Of a stretch of 64,000 nt of DNA, positions 16,166-25,744 are shown one piece after another. Each line of letters starts with the position of its first letter. The stretch's first letter is position 1. The translations under genes were made by a program, and so were the position numbers. The stretch lies in NCBI GenBank assembly GCA_965248685.1, contig CBDFKC010000002.1, forward strand, positions 558,001-622,000. Direction: 5' to 3'. The notes beneath the pieces are model-generated. The model had not been told where the DNA came from. It saw only the letters and a program-made list of their open reading frames with translations, and did not search any database. The DNA is from VYFG01 sp965248685. Its GTDB lineage: Bacteria; Pseudomonadota; Gammaproteobacteria; Arenicellales; Poriferihabitantaceae.

Positions 16166-17412
16166 TCATCGCCCAGGGGGCGCTCGGCTTTAATGATTTT
16201 TTGATTGGACAGGTTAGCAATTTTCTCTTTATCGTATTCAAGAATTTCGCTTAGAACTTGTATCGTATCGGCGCCGTGCAACGGCGCTGAATTTCGATAT
16301 TCAACCGGGGTTTCCGAAAACTTCAACGGATTGCCCACCCCTGGAACAGTGCCCGACAGTGGGTGATCAAGTTCAACCTGCATTCCCCTTGCCTTTACCT
16401 GGGGCATTTCAAAAGTTTCGGCGATATTATTTATTGCCGAAGCGGGAACGCCTTGCATGGGTAAATGTTCCAGCCAGTAGCTGCTTGGATGTTTTTCAAT
16501 TTGCCGTTGAATCAGTTGTTCCAGAACCACCCGGTTTTTATTTCGCATTGGGTTGGTACTGAATCGGGAATCTTCCGAGATCTCGGCGATTCCGATAAGC
16601 TGACATAATGAGGTGAATTGGGAATCATTTCCCACCGCTATAATGATATTTCCATCGGCGCTGCGGAACGGTTGGTACGGTGCGAGATTAGGATGCCATT
16701 TACCAGTGCGGCGGGGTAGCATGCCCCCGGTCAAATAATTTGAAGCCTGGTTCGCCAGCCATCCAACCTGGGTATCCAGCAATGCCAGGTCAATATACTG
16801 ACCTTGCCCGGTTTGATGACGATGATGCAGCGCAGATAAAATACCGATGGCGCCATACAAGCCAGTGGTTACATCTGAAATAGCGATTCCAACCCGTTGC
16901 GGACCACCACCCGGTTGATCGTCTGCCTCTCCTGTTATGCTCATTAGTCCTCCCAGTCCCTGGATCAAATAGTCGTAGCCGGGCTGGGATGACATGGGTC
17001 CGGTTTGGCCGAATCCAGTAATGGAAAGATAAATTAATGCTGGGTTAATTTGTTTCAGGGAAGCGTAGTCAAGTCCGTATTTTTTAAGACCATTAACCTT
17101 AAAGTTTTCAATAAAGATGTCACTTTTGGCGACCAGCTCCCTGACAATTTGGCATCCCTGGTCGGTCTTGATATCCACCGCAACCGAAGACTTATTGCGA
17201 TTCGCTGATAAATAGTAGGAAGATTCAGCGGTAGCCTCTCCCGTTTTATCTTTTAGCCAGGGTGGCCCCCATTGACGAGTGTCATCGCCCCGCTCCGGAT
17301 GCTCGATCTTGATCACTTCGGCGCCCAAATCACCCAGCAGCTGGGTACACCAGGGTCCCGCAAGGATACGGGAAAGGTCGACTACCCGCAGCCCTTTCAG
17401 TGGCGCCGTCAC
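16162..17412 (-). CDS. Family III CoA-transferase (CaiB/BaiF type)
   Basis: The 416-residue protein has the family hallmarks: LRVVDLSRILAGPWCTQLLGDLGAEVIKIEHP at the start, SYYLSANRNKSSVAVD, FIENFKVNGLKKYGLDY, LIYLSITGFGQTGP, and the likely catalytic Asp D180 in GIAISDVTTGLYG. Members move CoA between acids through an aspartyl-anhydride mechanism. It is followed on the same strand by neither an acyl-CoA dehydrogenase nor a carnitine gene; upstream lie thiolase and acetoacetyl-CoA synthetase, so it may activate an acid as its CoA ester for beta-oxidation-like breakdown. The substrate is not predictable. Confidence 0.9.
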   Translation of the reverse strand: MTAPLKGLRVVDLSRILAGPWCTQLLGDLGAEVIKIEHPERGDDTRQWGPPWLKDKTGEATAESSYYLSANRNKSSVAVDIKTDQGCQIVRELVAKSDIFIENFKVNGLKKYGLDYASLKQINPALIYLSITGFGQTGPMSSQPGYDYLIQGLGGLMSITGEADDQPGGGPQRVGIAISDVTTGLYGAIGILSALHHRHQTGQGQYIDLALLDTQVGWLANQASNYLTGGMLPRRTGKWHPNLAPYQPFRSADGNIIIAVGNDSQFTSLCQLIGIAEISEDSRFSTNPMRNKNRVVLEQLIQRQIEKHPSSYWLEHLPMQGVPASAINNIAETFEMPQVKARGMQVELDHPLSGTVPGVGNPLKFSETPVEYRNSAPLHGADTIQVLSEILEYDKEKIANLSNQKIIKAERPLGDD

Positions 17413-17455
17413 TGCCGATTAAAGTCGAGTAAGCATGTTCCGAATTTTCGGGGTA

Positions 17456-18643
17456 TCAGGAAACCCGTTCAAATAATGCTGCGATGCCCTGCCCTCCACC
17501 GATACACATGGTAACGACAGCCAGATTGCCACTGGTTCGTTCGAGTTCAGAAATTGCTTTTTCGGTAATTATTGCGCCAGTTGCACCGACGGGATGACCG
17601 AGGGATATACCGCTTCCATTTGGGTTCAGTTTATCTCCAGGGATATCAAGATCCCGGCCTACCGCGATTGCCTGGGCGGCAAATGCTTCGTTGACCTCCC
17701 ACACATCTATATCCTTAACTGAATTTCCGGTTTTATCAAATAAGTTATGCACTGCGGGAACCGGCCCGATCCCCATGTATTTGGGTTCGACCCCGGCAAA
17801 GGCATAGTCGACTAGTTTGGCCCGGGCTTTTATTTCCTGTTGTTCACAGGTTTTTCCATCCATTAATACGAGTGCGGCGGCGGCATCATTTATTCCTGAG
17901 GCATTGCCCGCGGTTACGGTACCATTTTCCATGAATACCGCTCGTAACTTTTCCATATCCCCTATTTTTGCGTCGAATCGGACGTGCTCATCCTGGTCGA
18001 ATTGAACCGTACCTTTTCGGAATTTGAGCTCAATAGGTAGAATTTGATCCTTAAAATAGCCGTTTTCAATGGCATGCTGGGCACGCCGATGGCTTTCCAC
18101 CGCCAACTGGTCCTGGTCTTCCCGAGTGATTTCCCATTTCTCCGCAACATTTTCCGCGGTGACCCCCATATGACAATGTTCTATGGGGCAATGCAGCGCC
18201 GCTAGCATCATATCGATTAACTTGCCATCACCCATTCGGTAGCCAAATCTGGCGCCACTGGCGATATAACTGGAGCGACTCATCACTTCAACCCCACCCG
18301 CTACAGCGGACTGGCAAACCCCCAGTTGGATTTGCTGGGCCGCAGTAACGATAGCCTGCAATCCGCTGCCACACAATCGATTGACTGTTACTGCCGGCGT
18401 GTGATGGTGCAGTCCACCATTTAACGCCGCCACCCGGGAGATATACATATCTTCTGCCTCGGTGTGGATCACATTGCCGATTGCGCAATGTCCAATGGAA
18501 TGCGGGTCTACGCCGGCTCGACGTACTGCTTCGCGCACCACTGCGGCTCCCAGTACTCCCGGACTCTTGTCCTTCAAGCTGCCGCCAAAATCTCCTACTG
18601 CGGTTCGTACACCGCTGACTACGTAAACGTCGTTAATACTCAT
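17456..18643 (-). CDS. Acetyl-CoA acetyltransferase (thiolase)
   Basis: The 395-residue protein has a complete thiolase active site: nucleophile C91 (VNRLCGSGLQAIV), H350 in GHPVGATG and C380 in MCIGGGQG, plus the NEAFAAQ motif. Length and motifs fit the biosynthetic/degradative PhaA/AtoB/BktB group that interconverts acetoacetyl-CoA (or 3-ketoacyl-CoA) and acetyl-CoA. It lies 54 bp downstream of the acetoacetyl-CoA synthetase gene, so the two together would turn acetoacetate into two acetyl-CoA. Confidence 0.93.
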   Translation of the reverse strand: MSINDVYVVSGVRTAVGDFGGSLKDKSPGVLGAAVVREAVRRAGVDPHSIGHCAIGNVIHTEAEDMYISRVAALNGGLHHHTPAVTVNRLCGSGLQAIVTAAQQIQLGVCQSAVAGGVEVMSRSSYIASGARFGYRMGDGKLIDMMLAALHCPIEHCHMGVTAENVAEKWEITREDQDQLAVESHRRAQHAIENGYFKDQILPIELKFRKGTVQFDQDEHVRFDAKIGDMEKLRAVFMENGTVTAGNASGINDAAAALVLMDGKTCEQQEIKARAKLVDYAFAGVEPKYMGIGPVPAVHNLFDKTGNSVKDIDVWEVNEAFAAQAIAVGRDLDIPGDKLNPNGSGISLGHPVGATGAIITEKAISELERTSGNLAVVTMCIGGGQGIAALFERVS

Positions 18644-18697
18644 GTCGTTATACTCCAGGTTATGTCCTTGGGTTTGATTTTCGGGTTTAATTTTGAG

Positions 18698-20680
18698 TCA
18701 ATTCTCGGTCAGTTCAGGAAGATTACGAAAATATTCCAGGGCTTCAGGATTGGCCAGTGCATCGGTGTTTTTGACCGGGTCCCCGTGGACCACATTACGT
18801 ACCGCCAGTTCGACAATCTTGCCACTTAAGGTACGAGGAATATCGGGTACTGCAATAATTTTTCGAGGCATGTGCCGGGTCGTGGTATTGGCACGAATAA
18901 CCTGGCGTATTTCCGTCTTCAATTGATCATCCAGTGCCACGCCATCACGCAACATCACAAACAACACGATGCGGACATCACTCGACCATATTTGACCAAT
19001 ACAAATGCTTTCCAATACTTCGTCGACTTTTTCAACTTGCCGATAAATTTCGGCGGTACCGATTCTGATTCCACCAGGGTTTAGTACGGCATCAGAGCGA
19101 CCGTAAATTACCATACCGTCGCCTTCAGTTATTTCTGCATAATCCCCCTGGGCCCAAACCCCCTCAAACCGGGAGTAATAGGCGTCGATATATCGCTTAT
19201 CATCGGGTTCACCCCAGAAGCCCAATGGCATAGAGGGGAACGGCCGAGTACAAACCATCTCTCCCCGTTGATTTCGCACTGCTTCCCCGTCTATAAAAAC
19301 CTCCACGGCCATACCGAGACCGCGACATTGAATCTCGCCCCGTCTGACTGGGCGCACCGGGTTCCCCAGGACAAAACAAGAAACAATATCGGTTCCTCCT
19401 GAGATAGAAGATAGCATGACATCCTGTTTTACATTGCGATAGACATAGTCAAAGCTTTCAGGCGCCAGGGGTGAACCGGTGGACAGTATCGCTCGCATTG
19501 GAGAAAGATCGTATTCATCCACGGGATGAAGGTTGGCTTTGGCGCAGGCAGCAATATAACGGGCACTGGTACCAAAAACCGTTATTCCAATATCACCGGC
19601 CAATTGCCAGAGACTACGTCGACGGGGATAAAACGGGGAGCCATCATACAATACCAGAGTCGACCCAGTGGCTAGTCCGGAAACCAGCCAGTTCCACATC
19701 ATCCAGCCACAGGTCGTAAAGTAAAACAAATTGTCTTCTCGGGTCAGGTCGCAATGCAGTCGGTGTTCCTTCAGATGTTGTAATAAGGTTCCACCAGCAC
19801 CATGCACTATGCACTTTGGCGCGCCAGTAGTACCAGAGGAATAAAGAATATACAGTGGATGATCAAATGGTAGCTGAGCGAAATCAATCTCCCCCTCATT
19901 TGACTGCTTTGCGGCAAGGGAAAAATCGCCTATCAACATCGCGTTGGATATTTTAGAAATATCAGGAGTCGAGTCGATGAAAGGAATGACGATAACTTTT
20001 TTAATCGAATCGAGCTGATCAACTACCGTGGCCGTAGATGACAATACATCGTGAACTTTACCGTTGTACTGGTATGCATCGATCGAGAACAGCACCTTGG
20101 GTTGTATCTGGGAAAAACGTTCCAGCACCCCCTTTACTCCGAAATCAGGGGAGCAGGACGACCAGATTGCGCCAAGACTTGTTGCCGCCAGCATGGCGAA
20201 AATTGTTTCCGGCGTATTGGACATATATCCTGCTACCCGGTCATTTGCTTTGACTCCCAGCGACTTTAATAACTCGGCGTACCGATACACCTCAGCGTAA
20301 ACATCCCGATAGGTATAGCTTCGATGGTCGCCATTTTCTGCCCTGAATAGAATGGCGACATTATCGTCACGATATCGCAGCAGGTTTTCGGCAAAATTTA
20401 GTTTTGATCCACTAAACCATTTTGCCCCGGGCATGGCATCCGGATTTTCCAAAACAGATGTCCAAGGTTCACTGCTGAGGACACCAAACTGGGTCCAGAC
20501 TTGCTGCCAGAATTGATCTGGCGAGCTAATACTCCATTGATACAGTGCGTCATAGTCACCCTTGGGTACAGCCGATTCCCCCAGACTAGAGATAAACCGG
20601 TGAATCCAGGTCTTTTCCAGTTGCTCTGACGCGGGTTGCCAGAGAATTTCTCCAATGGGCAATTGATCTTGAGTTTCCAA
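18698..20680 (-). CDS. Acetoacetyl-CoA synthetase
   Basis: The 660-residue adenylate-forming enzyme has the N-terminal acetyl-CoA-synthetase-like region (PDQFWQQVWTQFGVL, AKWFSGSKLNFAENLL), the AMP-binding P-loop YSSGTTGAPKCIVHG, SGGTDIVSCFV, WAQGDYAE, GRSDAVLNPGGIRIG and the C-terminal TLSGKIVE lysine. FAENLL near the start and SSISGGTDI are typical of acetoacetyl-CoA synthetases rather than acetyl-CoA synthetase. It activates acetoacetate with ATP and CoA in the cytoplasm. Downstream genes are thiolase and a family III CoA-transferase. Confidence 0.92.
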   Translation of the reverse strand: METQDQLPIGEILWQPASEQLEKTWIHRFISSLGESAVPKGDYDALYQWSISSPDQFWQQVWTQFGVLSSEPWTSVLENPDAMPGAKWFSGSKLNFAENLLRYRDDNVAILFRAENGDHRSYTYRDVYAEVYRYAELLKSLGVKANDRVAGYMSNTPETIFAMLAATSLGAIWSSCSPDFGVKGVLERFSQIQPKVLFSIDAYQYNGKVHDVLSSTATVVDQLDSIKKVIVIPFIDSTPDISKISNAMLIGDFSLAAKQSNEGEIDFAQLPFDHPLYILYSSGTTGAPKCIVHGAGGTLLQHLKEHRLHCDLTREDNLFYFTTCGWMMWNWLVSGLATGSTLVLYDGSPFYPRRRSLWQLAGDIGITVFGTSARYIAACAKANLHPVDEYDLSPMRAILSTGSPLAPESFDYVYRNVKQDVMLSSISGGTDIVSCFVLGNPVRPVRRGEIQCRGLGMAVEVFIDGEAVRNQRGEMVCTRPFPSMPLGFWGEPDDKRYIDAYYSRFEGVWAQGDYAEITEGDGMVIYGRSDAVLNPGGIRIGTAEIYRQVEKVDEVLESICIGQIWSSDVRIVLFVMLRDGVALDDQLKTEIRQVIRANTTTRHMPRKIIAVPDIPRTLSGKIVELAVRNVVHGDPVKNTDALANPEALEYFRNLPELTEN

Positions 20681-20743
20681 ATAGGGTTCTCCGAATCAAA
20701 TTTTTAGAAAATTGAGACTAAATCTTACCTCAGAAAACTCCGC

Positions 20744-20768
20744 ATAAGTCTGGGAGATCATGACTTAT
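20744..20768. other. Perfect 7-bp dyad between ferredoxin and acetoacetyl-CoA synthetase genes
   Basis: ATAAGTC at 20744-20750 is mirrored by GACTTAT at 20762-20768, with an 11-base loop. It lies in the 100-bp gap upstream of the acetoacetyl-CoA synthetase start. The AT-rich stem and lack of a T tract make an operator more likely than a terminator, but neither is shown. Confidence 0.3.
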
Positions 20769-20780
20769 ACCAAGGAGCCC

Positions 20781-21101
20781 TCAATATTGTTTCTCCGGAA
20801 CGTTAACTACCAGCCCTTCGAGGTTATCCGACACTTTGATCTGACAGCTCAGGCGACTAAACTCATCCACGTCCTCGGCAAAATCCAGCATTTCGAGTTC
20901 GAGATCGTCCATTGGTGGTAGTTTGTCCTTCCACTCTGGCGCAATATGCACATGGCAGGTGGCACAACTGCATGCACCCCCGCATTCCGCCAGGATACCT
21001 TCAAATTCATTGCGTATTGCAACGATCATCACGCTGTCACCATTGGGTGCATCAATTGGATGGACACTACCATCGTGCAGGACATAATTAATTGTTGTCA
21101 T
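20781..21101 (-). CDS. Adrenodoxin/putidaredoxin-type [2Fe-2S] ferredoxin
   Basis: The 106-residue protein has four cluster cysteines spaced C40-x5-C46-x2-C49-x36-C86 (ECGGACSCATCHV ... LSCQIKV), the vertebrate-type ferredoxin pattern used with P450s, ISC assembly or Rieske oxygenases. An extra Cys (C44) lies in the loop. No P450, ferredoxin reductase or isc gene is next to it, so its electron partner is not evident. It precedes acetoacetyl-CoA synthetase on the same strand with a 100-bp gap. Confidence 0.93.
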   Translation of the reverse strand: MTTINYVLHDGSVHPIDAPNGDSVMIVAIRNEFEGILAECGGACSCATCHVHIAPEWKDKLPPMDDLELEMLDFAEDVDEFSRLSCQIKVSDNLEGLVVNVPEKQY

Positions 21102-21149
21102 GTTAATTCTAAAACTTCAAACGTTTCGTATTGGGGTAAAAATCCGCGA

Positions 21150-22895
21150 TTATTGCATATCACGATTGGGGGTATGCCGGATTTCTTGCATAAAAAGAGG
21201 CTGTAAACGGTGATCTCTGCCGGATTCAGCGTTGTTGGGAAACTTGAAGTTTGAAATGAGTTTCCACAATCGGTCCCCCGACCAGTTGGAAGCCTTGTCA
21301 TTGTCGCCGTATAAGCTTTGGTCGAGCCTGGTTATTTCCAAGCCAAGTTCCTGGTTTTGCAGCCGATTGGCCAATTGTTCCAAAGTAAGACTGTGCCCAA
21401 AAAAATCTTGACCCCAACCCTTTAATGCACTCCGAACCGCTACTGGGTTGCTGGTTGCGCAAGCACTCTTTATGCGTTGTCGCCATTCGCTTTCCGTATT
21501 TGGTAGTGCCTCGGCGTTAACTTTATTGGCGTCACCACTTCGCGCTCGAGACATTCCAAATCCGACCACGGTAATTACCCAAAGACCAAGAGATCCAAGG
21601 GCAATCCACATCCAATAAGAATCAGCCGGATTTGGAATAGTGGGTTCAGCAGCGGACTCAGATTTACTATCAGCAGAATCGTCGGTTATCAAACTCTGCG
21701 CGTTTTGGGTCATTTCTAGGCTAGGCTCAGGCGCATCAGGGTCGGCAACAACATCAATGGAGAGGGCCGGTATCCGAGCAGTTTCCATTCGATCTGACTG
21801 GGTATTCCACCAGTTTATGGCGAGTTCAGGGATGGTCAGCTGGCCAACTTGGTTAGGAATGATTGCAATACTTTTCAAGTGAACGCCGATGATGTTTTCG
21901 TCATCGTCCTGGGTTTCCAAAATTCCCTTGTCGGGATAGAACTTAACACCAGGGGTTTCGGCAAATTCGATATCGGGCAATTGCTCCCCAGTCAGTCCCG
22001 CCGCCTGAAGCTGAATTTTTCGGGTAACTGGTTGACCAACCTGATACTGATCTACCAGACTGCTGACATCGATAATTTTCAGTTCTTTTGCCGGTAGCCA
22101 GGTTGAACCTGAAAAACTGGACGCCGGTGGCTTAACCCTGATCTTGAGCGCAGACGAGTTCGCTTTAACCCGCCGGCCCTGATTAAAAAGTGAATTGAAA
22201 AATGGTTTTCCAGACTGCCCCTGTTCCCGGGCCAGGCCCTGAAATCTGAGAGGTGCGATGGTGATAGGCCCGCTTTGCTGGGGAAACAGGCCATAGCGTC
22301 TCTCGAATACCTGATACTTTTGGCTGTTACGTTCGACTTCGTATCGGATGTCTTTACCTATGCGCTTGACCAGGGTGTTCTCTGGCTCCGGCTCGGTCAG
22401 CGAACCGTCCAGCAGTTCCACGGAAACAAATAGTTTTACCGTATATAGAATTTGCTGTTGAACGTATACCTCGTCCAAGTCTGTAGAGGTTTCTATAAAG
22501 ACTTCCGCACCGGAACTGGAGGCGGTTTTTGCTTCAGGTAGTACCGCCAACCGAAGATGTTTGGTCGCTTGGTTTCCTACCGGGATCGGACCCAGGCTAA
22601 ATGAGCCAACTGACCTGGGTTCCAGCTCAATGGTCCATTGCCTGATGGACGACTGGACGCCGTTAATAAACGTGACGTTTTGACTGCTGGCTCTGCCAAC
22701 AATACTAAAGTGTTCTGTTAACACAGAATGATCTGGCTCAACACCCTGTTCTACCTGGTCGGTTTCGATAACCAGTCGTACGGTTTCATTGATCCTTATT
22801 TCACTGCGCTCGAGTTTTGCCGTAACGGCGCTGTAGCTTGCAGTGGCAAGCAACAATAGTACTGTCGATAAGAATGTTCTACAAAACATTACCAT
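21150..22895 (-). CDS. batD: BatD-like protein (oxygen-tolerance family)
   Basis: The 581-residue protein has an N-terminal signal sequence (FCRTFLSTVLLLLATASYSAV), a long beta-rich region with the BatD signatures RSEIRINETVRLVIE, FPQQSGPITIAPLRF, AAGLTGEQLPDIEF and LTIPELAINWWN, and a transmembrane helix near residues 435-455 (MWIALGSLGLWVITVVGFGM), with a cytoplasmic tail. ATG 22895 is preferred over ATG 22889 because AAGG sits about 6 bases before it; it overlaps the end of the VWA-TPR gene by 7 bp. Family proteins act with MoxR and VWA proteins at the membrane, in stress tolerance or complex maturation. It is the last gene of the operon. Confidence 0.88.
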   Translation of the reverse strand: MVMFCRTFLSTVLLLLATASYSAVTAKLERSEIRINETVRLVIETDQVEQGVEPDHSVLTEHFSIVGRASSQNVTFINGVQSSIRQWTIELEPRSVGSFSLGPIPVGNQATKHLRLAVLPEAKTASSSGAEVFIETSTDLDEVYVQQQILYTVKLFVSVELLDGSLTEPEPENTLVKRIGKDIRYEVERNSQKYQVFERRYGLFPQQSGPITIAPLRFQGLAREQGQSGKPFFNSLFNQGRRVKANSSALKIRVKPPASSFSGSTWLPAKELKIIDVSSLVDQYQVGQPVTRKIQLQAAGLTGEQLPDIEFAETPGVKFYPDKGILETQDDDENIIGVHLKSIAIIPNQVGQLTIPELAINWWNTQSDRMETARIPALSIDVVADPDAPEPSLEMTQNAQSLITDDSADSKSESAAEPTIPNPADSYWMWIALGSLGLWVITVVGFGMSRARSGDANKVNAEALPNTESEWRQRIKSACATSNPVAVRSALKGWGQDFFGHSLTLEQLANRLQNQELGLEITRLDQSLYGDNDKASNWSGDRLWKLISNFKFPNNAESGRDHRLQPLFMQEIRHTPNRDMQ

Positions 22896-24694
22896 GGCTG
22901 ACCTTGAATAGGTTGGGACGAGCGTTGGCTGTATTGATAACTGAATTTTCTACGGAGGAGCCCTCCCGGGTCATCGGGTACCTGCTTTAACCAGTGCTCA
23001 AGGGCTTGCTGGTCTTCTGCCATGGGAGACGATGAGGTCATGGACTCGCTTTCACCTTCTTCCCCCTGCATAACCTGGGACTGCTGAGCCTTCAGGTCCT
23101 CGGTGGGATCCTGTTGGTTCTGTTGGTCCGCGGTTTGCCTGGATTCACCACCGTCGTACTGCTCGGATGAATCTCCCGGACCGCGACCGGAATTCATCGG
23201 ATTATCCTGGTCTGGTCGCTGCCCGCCCTTTTGGGGATCTCCTCCGGTTTTCTCTGAGTTCGTAAAATCCTGGTTTTCACCTTCATTGGATTGGTCTCCG
23301 GACTGTTGGGATTGATTTGAATGTTGCTGTTGTTGTGAAAGTAATTTTTCAACCAGCTCTTTGTTAAACAATGCATCCTCCATATTAGGGTCTCCGACGA
23401 TGGCCTGGTCGTACGCTTTTATCGCTTCGGATAGCGAACCCGACCTTGCCAATGCATTACCGCGATTATAGTGAGCGCTGGAATTTTCCAGGTTGGCGTA
23501 GTGTTCCGCTGCTTCGGCGTGGTTGCCTTGGCGGAATGCAGCGGCGCCTTGCCAGCGAGAGTCCGCGGTTGCCGGCACTTTGTCCGGTTGTTCATTACGC
23601 AAAGCTTGTGCCGCCTGTTGGTCTGGTCGAGTCCATAGGTCCCGCCAGTCAAAAGCGTGAACGGGTTCGGTAATCGGCAATACAATAACCAGAATACCCA
23701 ATATCCAGCCCCGTCTAAATCCAAATGAGGCCAATACCAGTATCGGCAGCAATAGCCATATGCCGCGATCAATCCAGTTATCACCGCTTAACATATCTTG
23801 CTCCAGATCGGGCCCGGGGTTGGCTAATTCAGGTAGTGAATCAGAACCATTAAACAGCCTTATATCGCTGTCACTGCTAGTGATTACCTGAAAAATTCCA
23901 TTGCCAATTGACGCTAGCTGTTGCAGAGAAATTCTATCAATGCGGGGGATAACGATATTGCCGCCGGCATCTTTCAGCAGTCCACCGTTTGAAAGAGGGA
24001 TTGGTGCGCCTTGCTCGGTACCAACCGCCAATACTGAGATGCGATGATCCTTGTCTGCAAGGTTTTGGGCGATTTCATGGGTCGTGGTCGGAACACCATC
24101 GGTTATCAAAATGATTTCAACTTTGGTTAAAGCCGAATTTTCGATTAGCTCTGCGGCGAGTTTTAACCCAAGATCTGCCCGGCTTCCCTGGATCGGCACG
24201 GTGCGGGTATCTAGTGCTGGAATCAGGTTGCTCAGGGTGTCGTTGTCATCAGTAAATGGCGAAACCACGAACGCGTCTCCGGCGAAGACCACTAACGCCT
24301 GTTGCCTTGCTTTGGCACCTGCAACCAGGTCCGCCAGTTTATACCGGGCTCGAATCAATCTGGATGGCGCCAGATCGGTGCTGTCCATGGACAGCGACAC
24401 GTCAAAGATCAGTACTCTCCCCTGATTATGACTATAGACCGGTTGTGGAAGGCGCTCCCAGGTGGGACCGGTTAGAGCGATTACAGCAGCCAGCCAAATA
24501 CTACCCAACACCAGTAATGGTAACCACTGGTTGCCTGATTTTGCCCCGACTAGCAACGCTTTTAGCAGCAATGGGTCGCATTGACCTTCCCAATTGCTGC
24601 GTCGGTAGATATGGCGCCATAATAGCCACAATAATGTCCCGCATAGCGGTATCAGCAGTAGCCAGGCTGGTCTTAGCAGATGAAAACTATCCAT
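22889..24694 (-). CDS. BatB-BatC fusion: membrane VWA protein with TPR and Gln-rich tail
   Basis: The 601-residue protein begins with two hydrophobic helices (WLLLIPLCGTLLWLLW and LPLLVLGSIWLAAVIAL). A VWA domain follows (about residues 88-275) with the MIDAS motif DVSLS in LIFDVSLSMDSTDL, then further membrane segments (GIWLLLPILVLASFGF, GILVIVLPI). A TPR pair (AAFRQGNHAEAAEHYANL, AHYNRGNALARSGSLSEAIKAYDQAI) comes next. The last 150 residues are rich in Gln, Asp and Ser (QQQQHSNQSQQSGDQ). In Bacteroides the VWA (BatB) and TPR (BatC) parts are separate; here they are one chain. It overlaps BatA by 8 bp. Confidence 0.9.
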   Translation of the reverse strand: MDSFHLLRPAWLLLIPLCGTLLWLLWRHIYRRSNWEGQCDPLLLKALLVGAKSGNQWLPLLVLGSIWLAAVIALTGPTWERLPQPVYSHNQGRVLIFDVSLSMDSTDLAPSRLIRARYKLADLVAGAKARQQALVVFAGDAFVVSPFTDDNDTLSNLIPALDTRTVPIQGSRADLGLKLAAELIENSALTKVEIILITDGVPTTTHEIAQNLADKDHRISVLAVGTEQGAPIPLSNGGLLKDAGGNIVIPRIDRISLQQLASIGNGIFQVITSSDSDIRLFNGSDSLPELANPGPDLEQDMLSGDNWIDRGIWLLLPILVLASFGFRRGWILGILVIVLPITEPVHAFDWRDLWTRPDQQAAQALRNEQPDKVPATADSRWQGAAAFRQGNHAEAAEHYANLENSSAHYNRGNALARSGSLSEAIKAYDQAIVGDPNMEDALFNKELVEKLLSQQQQHSNQSQQSGDQSNEGENQDFTNSEKTGGDPQKGGQRPDQDNPMNSGRGPGDSSEQYDGGESRQTADQQNQQDPTEDLKAQQSQVMQGEEGESESMTSSSPMAEDQQALEHWLKQVPDDPGGLLRRKFSYQYSQRSSQPIQGQPW

Positions 24695-25739
24695 TGACAG
24701 CTTCCCTCGATCTTTGATTTATCCTGGTTGGAACCGAATCCCTGGGTTGTTGAATCTTCGAGTTAATGCCGCCAAGCCAAACTCCGCTGGTTACCGTTAA
24801 CGCCCAAATCAAACTAATGATGAGCGCCAGGGATAATGGCCAGTAAAATAATTCAGTAATCGGCCTCAGGTGTGAGGTGTCTTCTACAACCGGCTCCAGT
24901 TCATCTATAAGGCCATAAATATTTTGCAAAGAGGCGGCGTCTATGGCCCGGAAAAACTGTCCCCCGGTAATCTTCGATACTTGCCGCAAGGTTGGTTCAT
25001 CCAGATCACTGCGCCGACTGAATAGTCCCCCTTGGGAATTACCACCTCCCCCAACCCCGATGGTATGAATTCTGAGCCCGCCCAGGGTGGCGAGTTGGGC
25101 TGCCTGTAAGGGTTCGATTTCCCCCGCGGTCTGGCTGCCGTCTGTCAGTAGAATGAGCACCTTCTCATCACCCTCACGATCCTTAAGCCGTTTTAAAGCG
25201 AGCCCGATTGCATCCCCTACCGCGGTCTTTTCACCGGCGATTCCGATAACTGCTTCCTGCAATAGTTGATCGATTGTTTTTCGATCCAGACTAAGGGGCG
25301 CTTGTAAGTATGCCCGGGTGCCAAATAAGATTAGGCCAATTCGGTCTCCGGTGCGACGCTGGATAAATTCCCCGGCAACACGTTTTACCGCATCGAGACG
25401 GTTCTGTGGGCTGCCCTGAAAAATCATATCCCGGGCTTTCATGCTCCCCGAAACATCCACTGCTAGCATTAAGTCCCTGCCACTAATTGGCATATCACCT
25501 GGTTTTCCCAACCACTGCGGCCGAGCACAAGCGACTACTAGCAATGCCCAACAAAAAATTAAAATAGTGATTTTTAAGGTTCTGCGGGAACCCGTATTCT
25601 CTGCAGATAAAGCGTTAACCTGATAGTAAAAAGGTACCCGCAACGCTGCGCCGGTATGGTTTGCCTTTGGGATGAGAAAGTAGATCAATGCCGGTAGTGG
25701 CAGCAAGGCGAATATCCATGGTAAAGAAAACTGAAACAT
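24687..25739 (-). CDS. batA: BatA-like membrane VWA protein
   Basis: ATG 25739 is chosen because it opens directly on a BatA-like N-terminal membrane helix (MFQFSLPWIFALLPLPALIYFLI) five bases after the upstream stop; upstream codons in frame overlap the previous gene. The 350-residue protein has a second helix (LKITILIFCWALLVVACARPQW), a VWA domain with MIDAS DVSGS (LMLAVDVSGSMKARDM), GEKTAVGDAIGLALKRL, VLILLTDG, and a C-terminal helix (FYWPLSLALIISLIWALTV). VWA domains bind partner proteins through a metal ion, and with MoxR they probably act as a chaperone-like assembly on the membrane. Confidence 0.92.
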   Translation of the reverse strand: MFQFSLPWIFALLPLPALIYFLIPKANHTGAALRVPFYYQVNALSAENTGSRRTLKITILIFCWALLVVACARPQWLGKPGDMPISGRDLMLAVDVSGSMKARDMIFQGSPQNRLDAVKRVAGEFIQRRTGDRIGLILFGTRAYLQAPLSLDRKTIDQLLQEAVIGIAGEKTAVGDAIGLALKRLKDREGDEKVLILLTDGSQTAGEIEPLQAAQLATLGGLRIHTIGVGGGGNSQGGLFSRRSDLDEPTLRQVSKITGGQFFRAIDAASLQNIYGLIDELEPVVEDTSHLRPITELFYWPLSLALIISLIWALTVTSGVWLGGINSKIQQPRDSVPTRINQRSREAVNG

Positions 25740-25744
25740 CTGGA

